Positions 7,749-14,583 of a DNA stretch of 18,539 bases are shown piece by piece. Position 1 is the stretch's first letter. The number at the start of each line of letters is the position of its first letter. The notes beneath the pieces are model-generated. The model was not told the origin of the DNA. It did not search any database and was given only the letters and a program-made list of their open reading frames with translations. Position numbers and translations under genes: made by a program. Source of the DNA: Spirochaetota bacterium (GTDB lineage: Bacteria; Spirochaetota; B62-G9; DRHN01); NCBI GenBank assembly GCA_023136305.1, contig JAGLSF010000007.1, forward strand, positions 1-18,539, written 5' to 3'.

Positions 7749-8722
7749 TCCCCAGCTCCTGTACCAAAAATTCTTGGTTTCGTAGCCCTATTGATGAGGG
7801 GCACCAGGGCATTCATGAAAAGGATTGCGTACATGGCACCCTCTGACAGCCCTCCGAAGAGGCGTATCACAATGACCAGCAGGCCGATGCCAATCCCGAA
7901 GTACACACACCCCTTTTTGGTAATGGGAGAGGTCACCATGTCCGTTGCCATATACAGGGCACCGATCATGAGACCGCCGGCAAAGAGATGAAACAGTGGA
8001 TTGGGAAACCGTGCCGGATTGATGAGATGAAAAATACCGCCCAGAACGGCTACGGTGAGGAAAATGGAGAGAGGTATTCTCCACTTGATGTATTTCTTGA
8101 CGATGAGATAGATTGCCCCAATGAGAAGAAGCAGGGCGCTCGTCTCTCCGATCGAACCGCCGATGAAGCCGAGGAAGAGGTCTGCCGCAGCAGCAACGAC
8201 ACCGTCGAACTTCATCTGCGCAAGAGGTGTAGCCGTACTTACCGCATCCGTCATGGAAATCCCGTCAACCCCAATGCGGGGTGTGATCCATGATGTTATC
8301 CAGACCGGATATGCCGCAGCGAGGAAGGCCCTCCCGATGAGTGCAGGGTTGAAGATATTGTACCCGATACCGCCGAATATCTGCTTTCCAATGACAATGG
8401 CGACAACTGCACCAAGAATAACGCCGTAGAGTGGAAAACGGGGTGGTAAAACCATCACCAGGAGTAGTGCCGTTACCAGGGCGCTTCCATCATTGAGCGA
8501 GAACGGCCTCTTTCGCCACCGAACCACCAGGTACTCTGTGGCCAGGCAGGTCGCAATTGAAACCGCGTACATGGCGAGCACATAGAGACCGAACTGGTAG
8601 ATGCTGAAAGCTACGGCGGGAAGGAGCATCAGATTAACGATCCCCATGATTTTCCGGACCGAATCGGTGCTCTTCGCATGCGGTGATGTTGAAAGAATCA
8701 AAGCTTGGGCTTCCTCTCCCAT
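7745..8722 (-). CDS. rnfD: Rnf complex membrane flavoprotein subunit RnfD
   Basis: RnfD is the multi-helix membrane subunit (NqrB/RnfD family) that carries covalent FMN and takes part in electron transfer across the membrane and ion translocation. The 325-residue protein shows LNDGSALVTALLLVMVLPP (76-94), the IFGGIGYNIFNPALIGRAFL region (115-134), and the flavinylation motif STATPL with Thr165 as the expected attachment residue. Near the C-terminus MATDMVTSPITKKG (258-271) is characteristic. About ten hydrophobic segments are visible. It starts 3 bp after the rnfC stop and overlaps rnfG by 4 bases. Confidence 0.96.
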   Translation of the reverse strand: MGEEAQALILSTSPHAKSTDSVRKIMGIVNLMLLPAVAFSIYQFGLYVLAMYAVSIATCLATEYLVVRWRKRPFSLNDGSALVTALLLVMVLPPRFPLYGVILGAVVAIVIGKQIFGGIGYNIFNPALIGRAFLAAAYPVWITSWITPRIGVDGISMTDAVSTATPLAQMKFDGVVAAAADLFLGFIGGSIGETSALLLLIGAIYLIVKKYIKWRIPLSIFLTVAVLGGIFHLINPARFPNPLFHLFAGGLMIGALYMATDMVTSPITKKGCVYFGIGIGLLVIVIRLFGGLSEGAMYAILFMNALVPLINRATKPRIFGTGAGE

Positions 8723-8725
8723 GGA

Positions 8726-10048
8726 TCACTTCTCCATTGCTTTGAGCTTGCGTAATTTCATTTTTGTCGTCTTGATGAACTGCACAATCGGACGCTTCGA
8801 AGGACACACATAGTTGCAGCAGCCGCATTCGATGCAGTCATTGACACCGAACTCCTCAGCCTTCTTCCAGTTCTGCGCCTCGGCGATAATGGAAAGCCGG
8901 GAAGGAATGAGGTATACAGGGCAGGCCTGCACGCAGAAGGAGCACTTGATACAGGGGAGATGGGTTTCGTGCATCTCCCCCTGCTCCTGCATGATGAGTA
9001 TACCCGATGTTCCCTTGATGACCGGTGTGTCAAAGGATGATTGCGCCAGACCCATCATGGGCCCTCCCATGATGAGCTTTCCCACCGTACCGACAGTACC
9101 GCCCGCCTGATCGACCAGGCTCTGCACACTTGTCCCGATACGTGCTAGAAAGTTACCGGGCTTTCCCACACCATTGCCGGTCACCGTGACCACCCGTTCG
9201 ATGAGCGGCTTCCCGTCCCGCACCGCCTCGCATACCGCCACGGCTGTTCCCACGTTCGACACAACCACGCCCACATCCATGGGCAACCCGCCCGATGGAA
9301 CTTCACGGCCCAACAGTGCCTTGATGAGCATCTTCTCTGCGCCCTGCGGATACTTCGTCTCGACCACCTGCACCTCTCCGCCGACATTTCCGGTAAGCTG
9401 CCGGAGATTTTCGATTGCCTCCGGCTTGTTTTCCTCGATTCCGACTATTGTCCGTTCTACACCCAGTATCTTTGAAATCATCTGGGCACCGAGCAGAACA
9501 TCATCACCCCACTCGATCATAACGCGGTAATCGGCCGTGAGATAGGGTTCGCATTCACACCCATTTATAATGAAGGTGTCGATCTTCTTTTCCTTTGGAG
9601 GTGCAAACTTTACATGTGCGGGAAAGGTTGCGCCTCCCATCCCCACAATGCCCGCCTGCTGCACACGCTCGAGCATCTGCTTCGAGTCAAGCTTAGCGGG
9701 ATCATCACCGAGGGGCTCCATGTATTCCTTCTCCTCCCCCTCACCGACCTCGAGCAGCACCGCGGGGGCCTTTATCCCCAGGGGATGGAGTACATTCTCT
9801 ATCTTCTTCACCTTGCCGGAAACAGGTGCATGCACCGGTGCTGTGACAAAAGCCTGTGTCTCACCGATAACCTGCCCTTCCCTGACCTGCTGACCGACCT
9901 CAACAGTCGCCTTGCAGGGAACGCCGATGTGCTGCACAAGCGGCACGGTGAGATTTTTCGGAATTTCCGCCTTCCGTATGGGGCTGTCCTCGGCCAGCTC
10001 TTTCATCTCCGGGGGGTGTACCCCTCCCTTGAAGGAAAAAAGCTTCAT
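8726..10048 (-). CDS. rnfC: Rnf complex NADH-binding iron-sulfur subunit RnfC
   Basis: RnfC is the peripheral cytoplasmic subunit where NAD+ is reduced (or NADH oxidised); it binds FMN, NAD(H) and two [4Fe-4S] clusters. The 440-residue protein starts with the characteristic FKGGVHPPEMK (5-15), has GMGGATFPAHVK (136-147) and INGCECEPYLT (161-171) in the nucleotide/FMN-binding part, and ends with the ferredoxin-like pair Cys366, 369, 372, 376 and Cys405, 408, 411, 415. The ATG at 10048 has GGAG seven bases upstream. As first gene of rnfCDGEAB it is preceded by a good sigma-70-type promoter at 10112-10140. The subunit order is the one seen in many anaerobes with ferredoxin-linked energy conservation. 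Confidence 0.97.
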   Translation of the reverse strand: MKLFSFKGGVHPPEMKELAEDSPIRKAEIPKNLTVPLVQHIGVPCKATVEVGQQVREGQVIGETQAFVTAPVHAPVSGKVKKIENVLHPLGIKAPAVLLEVGEGEEKEYMEPLGDDPAKLDSKQMLERVQQAGIVGMGGATFPAHVKFAPPKEKKIDTFIINGCECEPYLTADYRVMIEWGDDVLLGAQMISKILGVERTIVGIEENKPEAIENLRQLTGNVGGEVQVVETKYPQGAEKMLIKALLGREVPSGGLPMDVGVVVSNVGTAVAVCEAVRDGKPLIERVVTVTGNGVGKPGNFLARIGTSVQSLVDQAGGTVGTVGKLIMGGPMMGLAQSSFDTPVIKGTSGILIMQEQGEMHETHLPCIKCSFCVQACPVYLIPSRLSIIAEAQNWKKAEEFGVNDCIECGCCNYVCPSKRPIVQFIKTTKMKLRKLKAMEK

Positions 10049-10111
10049 CGATCCACTCCATTTCCCATGTCATTGAGTTTTAATACAGAACTACTCCGGC
10101 AAGGCTTTAAT

Positions 10112-10140
10112 AGAATAGTTTTAATCAGAGAAAATTTCAA
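10112..10140 (-). promoter_or_regulatory. Sigma-70-type promoter for the rnf operon
   Basis: On the minus strand TTGAAA (10135-10140) and TATTCT (10112-10117) are separated by 17 bases. They match the consensus -35 at 5 of 6 and the -10 at 4 of 6 positions. Transcription would start about 55-60 bases ahead of rnfC. The surrounding 113 bp gap is AT-rich, unlike the flanking coding DNA. Read-through from the permease gene upstream is not excluded, because no terminator is visible there. Confidence 0.55.
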
Positions 10141-10161
10141 TATATTTTTAACATTCTCGCC

Positions 10162-11454
10162 CTATCCCCATACAATCCAGCCGAAGAGATAGGAACCGAA
10201 AGTCGCTCCCAGTGTGAAGGGCAGCCCGATCCTCCCAAACTCCTTCAATCCAACATGATATCCCTCACGCCGTAGTATCGAAACAGCGACCACGTTCGCT
10301 GAAGCTCCCACAGGCGTGATGTTGCCGCCCAGACAGGATCCGATGAGCAGGCCGAAAACGAATAGATAGGGTGAGACGCCAAGGTTCTGCGATATGATCT
10401 GCGCAACGGGGAGCATTGCGGTTATGTAGGGAACATTGTCCACGAATGCCGATATGAGGACGGAAAACCAGACGAAGAAGGTGTAGATCACAAACCGGTC
10501 GTCTCCCAGGAATTTTTGTACGAATATGGCGATGTCCTCCATGAGGCCTGCCTCCGTGAGGCTCCCCACGAGTATGAAAATTGACGCAAGAAAAATAGTG
10601 GTGTCAAAATCGAGCTTCTTCATGAGATCTCTGCCGCCGCATTTCCCGACCGTACAGAACCAGGGAATACAGATGATGCCGAGGACCATGCAGATGATGC
10701 CGCCGAAGTAGGAGAAATTGGGATCGATGAAGGACGATGTGGCAAGGAGCAGAATCATGAGCAGTATGATGACGGTTGGAAACCAGCTCCTGACCACCGG
10801 TTTTGGTGAGGGGAGGATGGGGTCTTTGTACTTCCTGTAAAACAGATAGAGAATCCCGAAGGATATCACCGCCCCCACCTGTACCGCGAAGAATATTCCC
10901 GGTTTCCCGCCCAATACAAAGAACTGATTGAAGTTGAGTCCCATGTAGCCTGCGAGGATCATACTCGGGGGATCGCCGATAAGCGTTGCCGTACCCTGCA
11001 GATTGGACGATACGGCGAGCCCGATGAGAAAGGGCACAGGCGTTATGTTCTGTTTCCTTGCTATGGCAAGCGCAATGGGAGCGACGATGAGCACGGTGGC
11101 TACGTTTTCGATAAAGGCCGAGAGAAGGCTTGTCATAACACATACGGAAAATATCGCAATACCAACATTCTTCGAACGGTTGACGAGAACATGCGCAACG
11201 AGGGTCGGTACCTCCGACTCGATGAATGCATTGGCAATGAGCAGGGTACCCAGGAATATACCGAGTACGTTCCAGTTTATGGAGTGGAGAATGAACTGAA
11301 ACCAGTGTGCGGGCGATTCCGCTCTGAAAAGGGCATGCACCAGTATGAGAAGCAGGGCTCCAATACTGGCGAAATAGGTCTTTTTTCTGGAAAAGGCAAT
11401 TATTCCAATATATGATAATAAAAAGAGGACGATGACTGCAACCTTATAGCTCAT
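10162..11454 (-). CDS. Putative permease of the IT superfamily (ArsB/NhaD/SLC13-like)
   Basis: An integral membrane protein of 430 residues with about 11-12 hydrophobic helices. It has the internal pseudo-repeat of the ion transporter superfamily: SAFIENVATVLIVAP (112-126) and SAFVDNVPYITAMLPV (335-350). Two hairpin-loop signatures accompany them, SSNLQGTATLIGDPPSMIL (149-167) and GGNITPVGASANVVAVS (376-392). Members move arsenite, Na+/H+ or dicarboxylates; the substrate cannot be read from the sequence. No arsenic-resistance genes are nearby. Lying directly upstream of the Rnf operon, an Na+/H+ antiporter role would fit a Na+- or H+-pumping Rnf, but that is inference from position only. The ATG at 11454 has a modest AAGAG upstream. 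Confidence 0.8.
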   Translation of the reverse strand: MSYKVAVIVLFLLSYIGIIAFSRKKTYFASIGALLLILVHALFRAESPAHWFQFILHSINWNVLGIFLGTLLIANAFIESEVPTLVAHVLVNRSKNVGIAIFSVCVMTSLLSAFIENVATVLIVAPIALAIARKQNITPVPFLIGLAVSSNLQGTATLIGDPPSMILAGYMGLNFNQFFVLGGKPGIFFAVQVGAVISFGILYLFYRKYKDPILPSPKPVVRSWFPTVIILLMILLLATSSFIDPNFSYFGGIICMVLGIICIPWFCTVGKCGGRDLMKKLDFDTTIFLASIFILVGSLTEAGLMEDIAIFVQKFLGDDRFVIYTFFVWFSVLISAFVDNVPYITAMLPVAQIISQNLGVSPYLFVFGLLIGSCLGGNITPVGASANVVAVSILRREGYHVGLKEFGRIGLPFTLGATFGSYLFGWIVWG

Positions 11455-11606
11455 CCGGGTGCTCTTGGGTCGGCTTCACCTTCTTGCGACCTGCAGATCA
11501 CAAAGCAGCTGCAGGGCATGAGGCTTCCCCCATTGTACCAAATATCGTCCTAAGAGAAAACATTTTTTCGGTAGTTAAAAGCCTTAAGGGGAAATCGGGA
11601 TATATC

Positions 11607-11942
11607 ATGATTGAGATAGGGGTTACCGTCACAGGCGAGAGGGTACGGAAAGTAGAGGTGACCGGTCACGGAGGTGGAAAGGCGGGTTCCGATATTGTCT
11701 GTGCCGCAGTTTCAGCGGTTGCAGAAACCGCACTCGCGGGACTGCTGCACTACGACCGTGAAGGGATAAACTGGGAGATGAGGGAGGGATATATTTCCAT
11801 CCAGGTTCAGGGTTCTGCCAAAAACTCAACTGATGCCATAATGACGACCATGATCATCGGACTCAAACAGATAGTACAGGAATACCCCGAAAGGGCAAGC
11901 CTACGCCTAGTACAGGACACCGGCATAACCGACGAAGCTTGA
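11607..11942 (+). CDS. prp: Prp-like ribosomal-processing cysteine protease
   Basis: Predicted 111-residue protein matching the Prp (YsxB) family, which in Firmicutes removes the N-terminal extension of ribosomal protein L27. The core signature is present: His21 in VTGHGGGKAGSD and Cys32 in DIVCAAVSAVAET, corresponding to the catalytic His22 and Cys34 described for Staphylococcus aureus. The rest (GLLHYDREGINWEMREGYISI and a long C-terminal helix) fits the family. The open frame extends upstream to 11484, but the family begins with the short strand MIEIGVTV; the ATG at 11607 has GGGA six bases ahead and gives the usual length. It is normally encoded between rplU and rpmA; here it stands alone, divergent from the permease and overlapping the converging MEMO-family gene by 36 bp. 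Confidence 0.8.
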   Translation: MIEIGVTVTGERVRKVEVTGHGGGKAGSDIVCAAVSAVAETALAGLLHYDREGINWEMREGYISIQVQGSAKNSTDAIMTTMIIGLKQIVQEYPERASLRLVQDTGITDEA

Positions 11943-12785
11943 GTCCGGATGCCGATCATAGCTGGTCGTATAATCGATCAGGAATCCCTTCTTCGTACCC
12001 CCCCTGCGTACAGATGCAATGGCTGCCGCAGCAGCGCCGGGGCAGCAGGCATTGTGCGAGGACAGGGCCCTTCGTATCACATCCCGGGGTTCTGCGCTGA
12101 GAAAGGCTTCAATGACCTCTCTGTCGTTGCAGTCCTTCACCCACCTGACGCTCTGGCCCCCTATACCCTGCGGGGTGAACCCGTAATTCGGACCGTAATG
12201 GGTGAGATCGGTGCTGCCGATGAAGCAGGGCTTCCTGCCGAGCTCGTGTGCAATCTCGTAAGCCGCTTCACCGATAGACACAGCTCCCTCATCAGGCGAG
12301 ACACCAACAGTTACGATCTCTGCTTCCGGGAAGAAATGTTTTATAAAGGGAAGCTGGAGCTCAATGGTATTGTCAGATGCGGAATCGTGTGCTGTCTCAT
12401 GCACAAAATCGAAGCGCATTGAGAGTTTCTCTGCCGCATCGCTGCTCAACAGCAGTGGTCCGAGGGGAGTCTCAAATCCCTCGTCCAGGAAGAGGTAGTT
12501 TGGGCCGTCTGGGGGAAGATGCATGCCAAACACGTAGAAGAGATCAGGAACTGTCCCCGATGCAGCTGCCCTGTCCGCTATACTCCTGAACACGGCGTAT
12601 GACGTTTTACCCGAGAAGAACCATCCCGCATGAGGTACGATGCCGCCTGAGAAACCCGATGAGGACCGCTCATCCTCGCCGAACTGAGACGCAAGCTCCT
12701 CATCGTATTGCTTCATGCTGCGTGTACACTCCCTCCCGGTACCAGGATACCAGGTGCCCGCAAAGCGGGCCTTTTTCAGTGCCAT
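11907..12785 (-). CDS. MEMO-family protein (AmmeMemoRadiSam system protein B)
   Basis: A 292-residue protein of the MEMO1 family, related in fold to non-haem iron class III dioxygenases. Signatures are RFAGTWYPG (7-15), GGIVPHAGWFFSGKTSY (48-63) with His52, FGMHLPP with His89, STDLTHYGPNYGF (191-203) and HNACCPGAAAAAIASVR (244-260) with Cys247. His52, His89 and Cys247 correspond in position to the copper/iron ligands reported for human MEMO1. The usual family motif with His before SIE-QLPF reads Asn-Thr-Ile-Glu here (139-142). In bacteria it often occurs with an AMMECR1 protein and a radical-SAM enzyme; neither is in the window. The ATG at 12785 has GGAGGTGA, a full Shine-Dalgarno, six to seven bases upstream. 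Its molecular function is not established. Confidence 0.88.
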   Translation of the reverse strand: MALKKARFAGTWYPGTGRECTRSMKQYDEELASQFGEDERSSSGFSGGIVPHAGWFFSGKTSYAVFRSIADRAAASGTVPDLFYVFGMHLPPDGPNYLFLDEGFETPLGPLLLSSDAAEKLSMRFDFVHETAHDSASDNTIELQLPFIKHFFPEAEIVTVGVSPDEGAVSIGEAAYEIAHELGRKPCFIGSTDLTHYGPNYGFTPQGIGGQSVRWVKDCNDREVIEAFLSAEPRDVIRRALSSHNACCPGAAAAAIASVRRGGTKKGFLIDYTTSYDRHPDSSFVGYAGVLY

Positions 12786-12878
12786 GTCATCTCACCTCCC
12801 TCACCTACTTCTCCTTCAATTCGATGATACACCCTTTTCCTCCATTTGAACAGAGCATTGAGGGACAGCACTTACATC

Positions 12879-12907
12879 TTGATGAATGCAACTTGGTATA
12901 GTACATT
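12879..12907 (+). promoter_or_regulatory. Weak candidate promoter for the nucleotidyltransferase cluster
   Basis: TTGATG and TACATT, 17 bases apart, each match the sigma-70 hexamers at 4 of 6 positions. An alternative -10, TATAGT at 12897-12902, pairs with TTACAT at 12872-12877 over 19 bases. The region is the only gap upstream of the NTase-TPM-LemA cluster, and is shared with the divergent MEMO-family gene, so some promoter must lie here; which hexamers are used is uncertain. Confidence 0.25.
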
Positions 12908-12941
12908 TTATCAGTAGAATAAACTGGAGGGGAGGAGCGGT

Positions 12942-13670
12942 ATGTCAAAAGAGTCCGCGATACGTGAGGCAGTTGAAAGGTCATTTCTCACCGTATTAAA
13001 GGAGACCTTCGGCAACAACCTTCTCTCGGTCACGCTGTACGGCAGTTATGTAAGCGGTGATTTTATTCCCGGAGTATCGGACGTCAACCTGCTTGTCATA
13101 CTTGAACATTCCAACTCGGACAGTATAGGGGCCCTCGGAAAAACAGCTCCCCATATGATGCGCAAGTACAAAATCACCCCCCTGATCCTCACGAAAAGCG
13201 AGTTCATAAACTCAGCGGATGTGTTCCCCATGGAGTACGCAGACATCAGGGACCGCAACAGGGTGCTTTTCGGAGATGATGAAACCAAATCACTCACCCT
13301 GGAGAAAAAGAACCTGCGGCATCAGCTCGAGGAGAGGCTTCGGGGAAGCGTCGCCTCCCTGCGCCAGGTACTCATCGCATCCCGGGGACGCAGGAAAGTG
13401 CTTGAAGCAAACCTGAAATTCCTCTATGGAACCTTGAAGGCATTATTCAGAGGGCTTCTCAGGATGCAGGGATTGAAGGAGATTCCAACAGAAGGTGCGG
13501 CCATCATCGACGAGGTTTCGCGAACCTTTGAGATTGATGCTGAACCCTTTAAGAAGCTACTCGAGCTCCGGATCGGTCAGAGGGTCGATGCAGGGAAACT
13601 TGCTACCCAAGCCCTCGCCACACTAGAGCAGCTCATCATCATCGTCGACAGAATGAAATTCAAGGAGTAA
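12942..13670 (+). CDS. Nucleotidyltransferase-fold protein with altered active-site motif
   Basis: The 242-residue protein has a pol-beta/MNT-type nucleotidyltransferase domain in residues ~10-120, seen as VTLYGSYVSGDFIPGVSDVNLLVIL (30-54): Gly34-Ser35 and Asp47, but the second aspartate of the usual Asp-x-Asp pair is Asn49. The C-terminal half is helical and rich in Leu, Arg and Lys, and could be a substrate-binding or regulatory helical domain. Because one metal ligand is replaced, catalysis may be lost or altered; proteins with this Asp-x-Asn form recur, so it may be a subfamily trait. It is preceded by a very strong GGAGGGGAGGAG and followed 27 bp later by the TPM-domain gene, suggesting one transcript with TPM and lemA. 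Substrate and role are unknown; it is not an aminoglycoside-resistance enzyme on this evidence. Confidence 0.75.
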   Translation: MSKESAIREAVERSFLTVLKETFGNNLLSVTLYGSYVSGDFIPGVSDVNLLVILEHSNSDSIGALGKTAPHMMRKYKITPLILTKSEFINSADVFPMEYADIRDRNRVLFGDDETKSLTLEKKNLRHQLEERLRGSVASLRQVLIASRGRRKVLEANLKFLYGTLKALFRGLLRMQGLKEIPTEGAAIIDEVSRTFEIDAEPFKKLLELRIGQRVDAGKLATQALATLEQLIIIVDRMKFKE

Positions 13671-13697
13671 GGGAATACCGATCGGAGATCCTTTGCG

Positions 13698-14210
13698 ATG
13701 AAAAGAAAGGTGTACATTTTTCCTGCAATACTTCTCATTGTCCTGCTCGCAGGTCCCCTCTGGGCCCAGAAACTGCCCGACCCTGTGGGCTTTGTCAACG
13801 ACTTTGCAGGGGTCATCGATTCCAATTCGAGCGCAGAGATGGAGGCCATTGCCCAGGCACTTCAGCAGAAGACAGGTGTAGAGATAGCGGTGGTTACGGT
13901 TCACAGCATAGAGCCCTATGGATCGATCGACGAGTATTCGATCGAGCTTGCCACTACATGGGGTGTCGGGAAAAAGGGTGAGGATACGGGAATACTCCTA
14001 CTGCTTGCAATACAGGAGAGGAAAATCAAGCTCGAGGTTGGCTATGGTCTCGAAGGTGTCATACCAGACGGCATGGCAGGTGAAATTATTGACCAGTCCA
14101 TACTTCCCGCGCTGCAGGCGGGTGAGTACGGCACCGGCATGCTGAAGGGAGTTCGAGCCGTAGCCGGGATCATTGCCAAGGAGTACGATGTCGAGCTGGG
14201 TGATTACTAA
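13698..14210 (+). CDS. TPM-domain (YgcG/Psb32-like) secreted protein, probably truncated
   Basis: This ORF of 170 residues has an N-terminal signal peptide (basic MKRK, hydrophobic 6-18, likely cleavage after Trp-Ala near residue 23), then LPDPVGFVNDFAGVID, the classical opening of the TPM domain. The domain continues through KTGVEIAVVTVHSIEPYG, ATTWGVGKKGEDTGILLLLA, KIKLEVGYGLEGVIPDG and ILPALQAGEYGTGML, so it is complete. TPM proteins normally continue into a membrane helix and a glycine-rich tail; here a TAA at 14208-14210 ends the frame just after the domain, and the missing part follows in the same frame. The domain would thus be exported and either released or anchored by another partner. 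LemA is encoded downstream, a common neighbour of TPM proteins. The function of TPM proteins in bacteria is poorly known; a Ca-dependent phosphatase activity was described for the plant relative. Confidence 0.88.
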   Translation: MKRKVYIFPAILLIVLLAGPLWAQKLPDPVGFVNDFAGVIDSNSSAEMEAIAQALQQKTGVEIAVVTVHSIEPYGSIDEYSIELATTWGVGKKGEDTGILLLLAIQERKIKLEVGYGLEGVIPDGMAGEIIDQSILPALQAGEYGTGMLKGVRAVAGIIAKEYDVELGDY

Positions 14211-14465
14211 TTGAGCGAGAGTAAGAGATACACACGACCAGGTATACCCACCGGTCTCATACTGTTCATAATCTTTGCACTCTTTTTCGGCGGCGGGCGG
14301 TTCCTGTTCTGGCCCCTGCTGTTCATGGGGGGAGCCGCTTCCAGGAGGGGTTTTTATGGAGGCGGATTTGGATCGGGTGGTTCGGGCTTCGGCGGCGGTT
14401 TCGGTGGCGGTGGTGGATTCAGCGGAGGAGGATTTGGAGGCGGAGGCGCCTCCCGCGGCTTTTAA
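14211..14465 (+). CDS. Membrane/glycine-rich C-terminal part of TPM protein, separated by an in-frame stop
   Basis: This 84-codon frame begins directly after the TAA that ends the TPM gene, in the same frame. It has one hydrophobic segment (about residues 14-40, ILFIIFALFFGGGRFLFWP) and then an almost pure Gly/Phe/Ser tail ending GGGGASRGF, close to the usual TPM-protein ending GGGGASG-W. Two readings are possible. One is that a substitution (for instance GAA to TAA) cut one gene, making this a fragment. The other is that a TTG at 14211, with GGGTGA 8-13 bases upstream, allows coupled re-initiation. Stop-codon read-through is a third, less likely option. Its own stop codon TAA lies inside the left arm of the 100 bp repeat, so the last residue or two may have been changed by that element. 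Confidence 0.65.
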   Translation: MSESKRYTRPGIPTGLILFIIFALFFGGGRFLFWPLLFMGGAASRRGFYGGGFGSGGSGFGGGFGGGGGFSGGGFGGGGASRGF

Positions 14466-14560
14466 TTATGGGGACAGCTCACTTAATTATCTTTGGTATA
14501 CAATACCACTGCATTAATAATACATATTTTACAATTTAATGGGCTGTCCCCATAATTAAA
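14461..14560. repeat. 100 bp palindromic element with perfect 18 bp inverted arms (REP/MITE-like)
   Basis: TTTAATTATGGGGACAGC at 14461-14478 is exactly repeated in reverse complement at 14543-14560. The AT-rich interior holds a smaller hairpin, TGGTAT-ACA-ATACCA (14494-14508). Arms of the form ATTATGGGGACAG followed by an AT-rich stretch resemble repetitive sequences scattered in many proteobacterial genomes and often linked to IS200-like REP-associated transposases; that link is from memory and not tested here. No transposase and no target-site duplication are seen, and there is only one copy in the window. It fills the gap between the TPM/glycine-rich ORF and the lemA ribosome binding site, and as RNA could form a long stem between the two cistrons. 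Confidence 0.85.
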
Positions 14561-14583
14561 TGATACATGTAAAGGAGTGTGGT

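Noticed and set aside
9614..10192. 192-codon open frame on the plus strand, opposite rnfC
   Set aside because: Antisense to rnfC and extends through the rnf promoter gap into the permease gene; no family resemblance.
11484..11606. 41-residue N-terminal extension of the Prp frame
   Set aside because: The extension has no family resemblance and the ATG at 11607 gives the normal Prp start and length with a ribosome site.
14275..14517. 80-codon frame overlapping the glycine-rich ORF
   Set aside because: It is a shifted reading of the repetitive GGN-rich DNA and continues into the repeat element.
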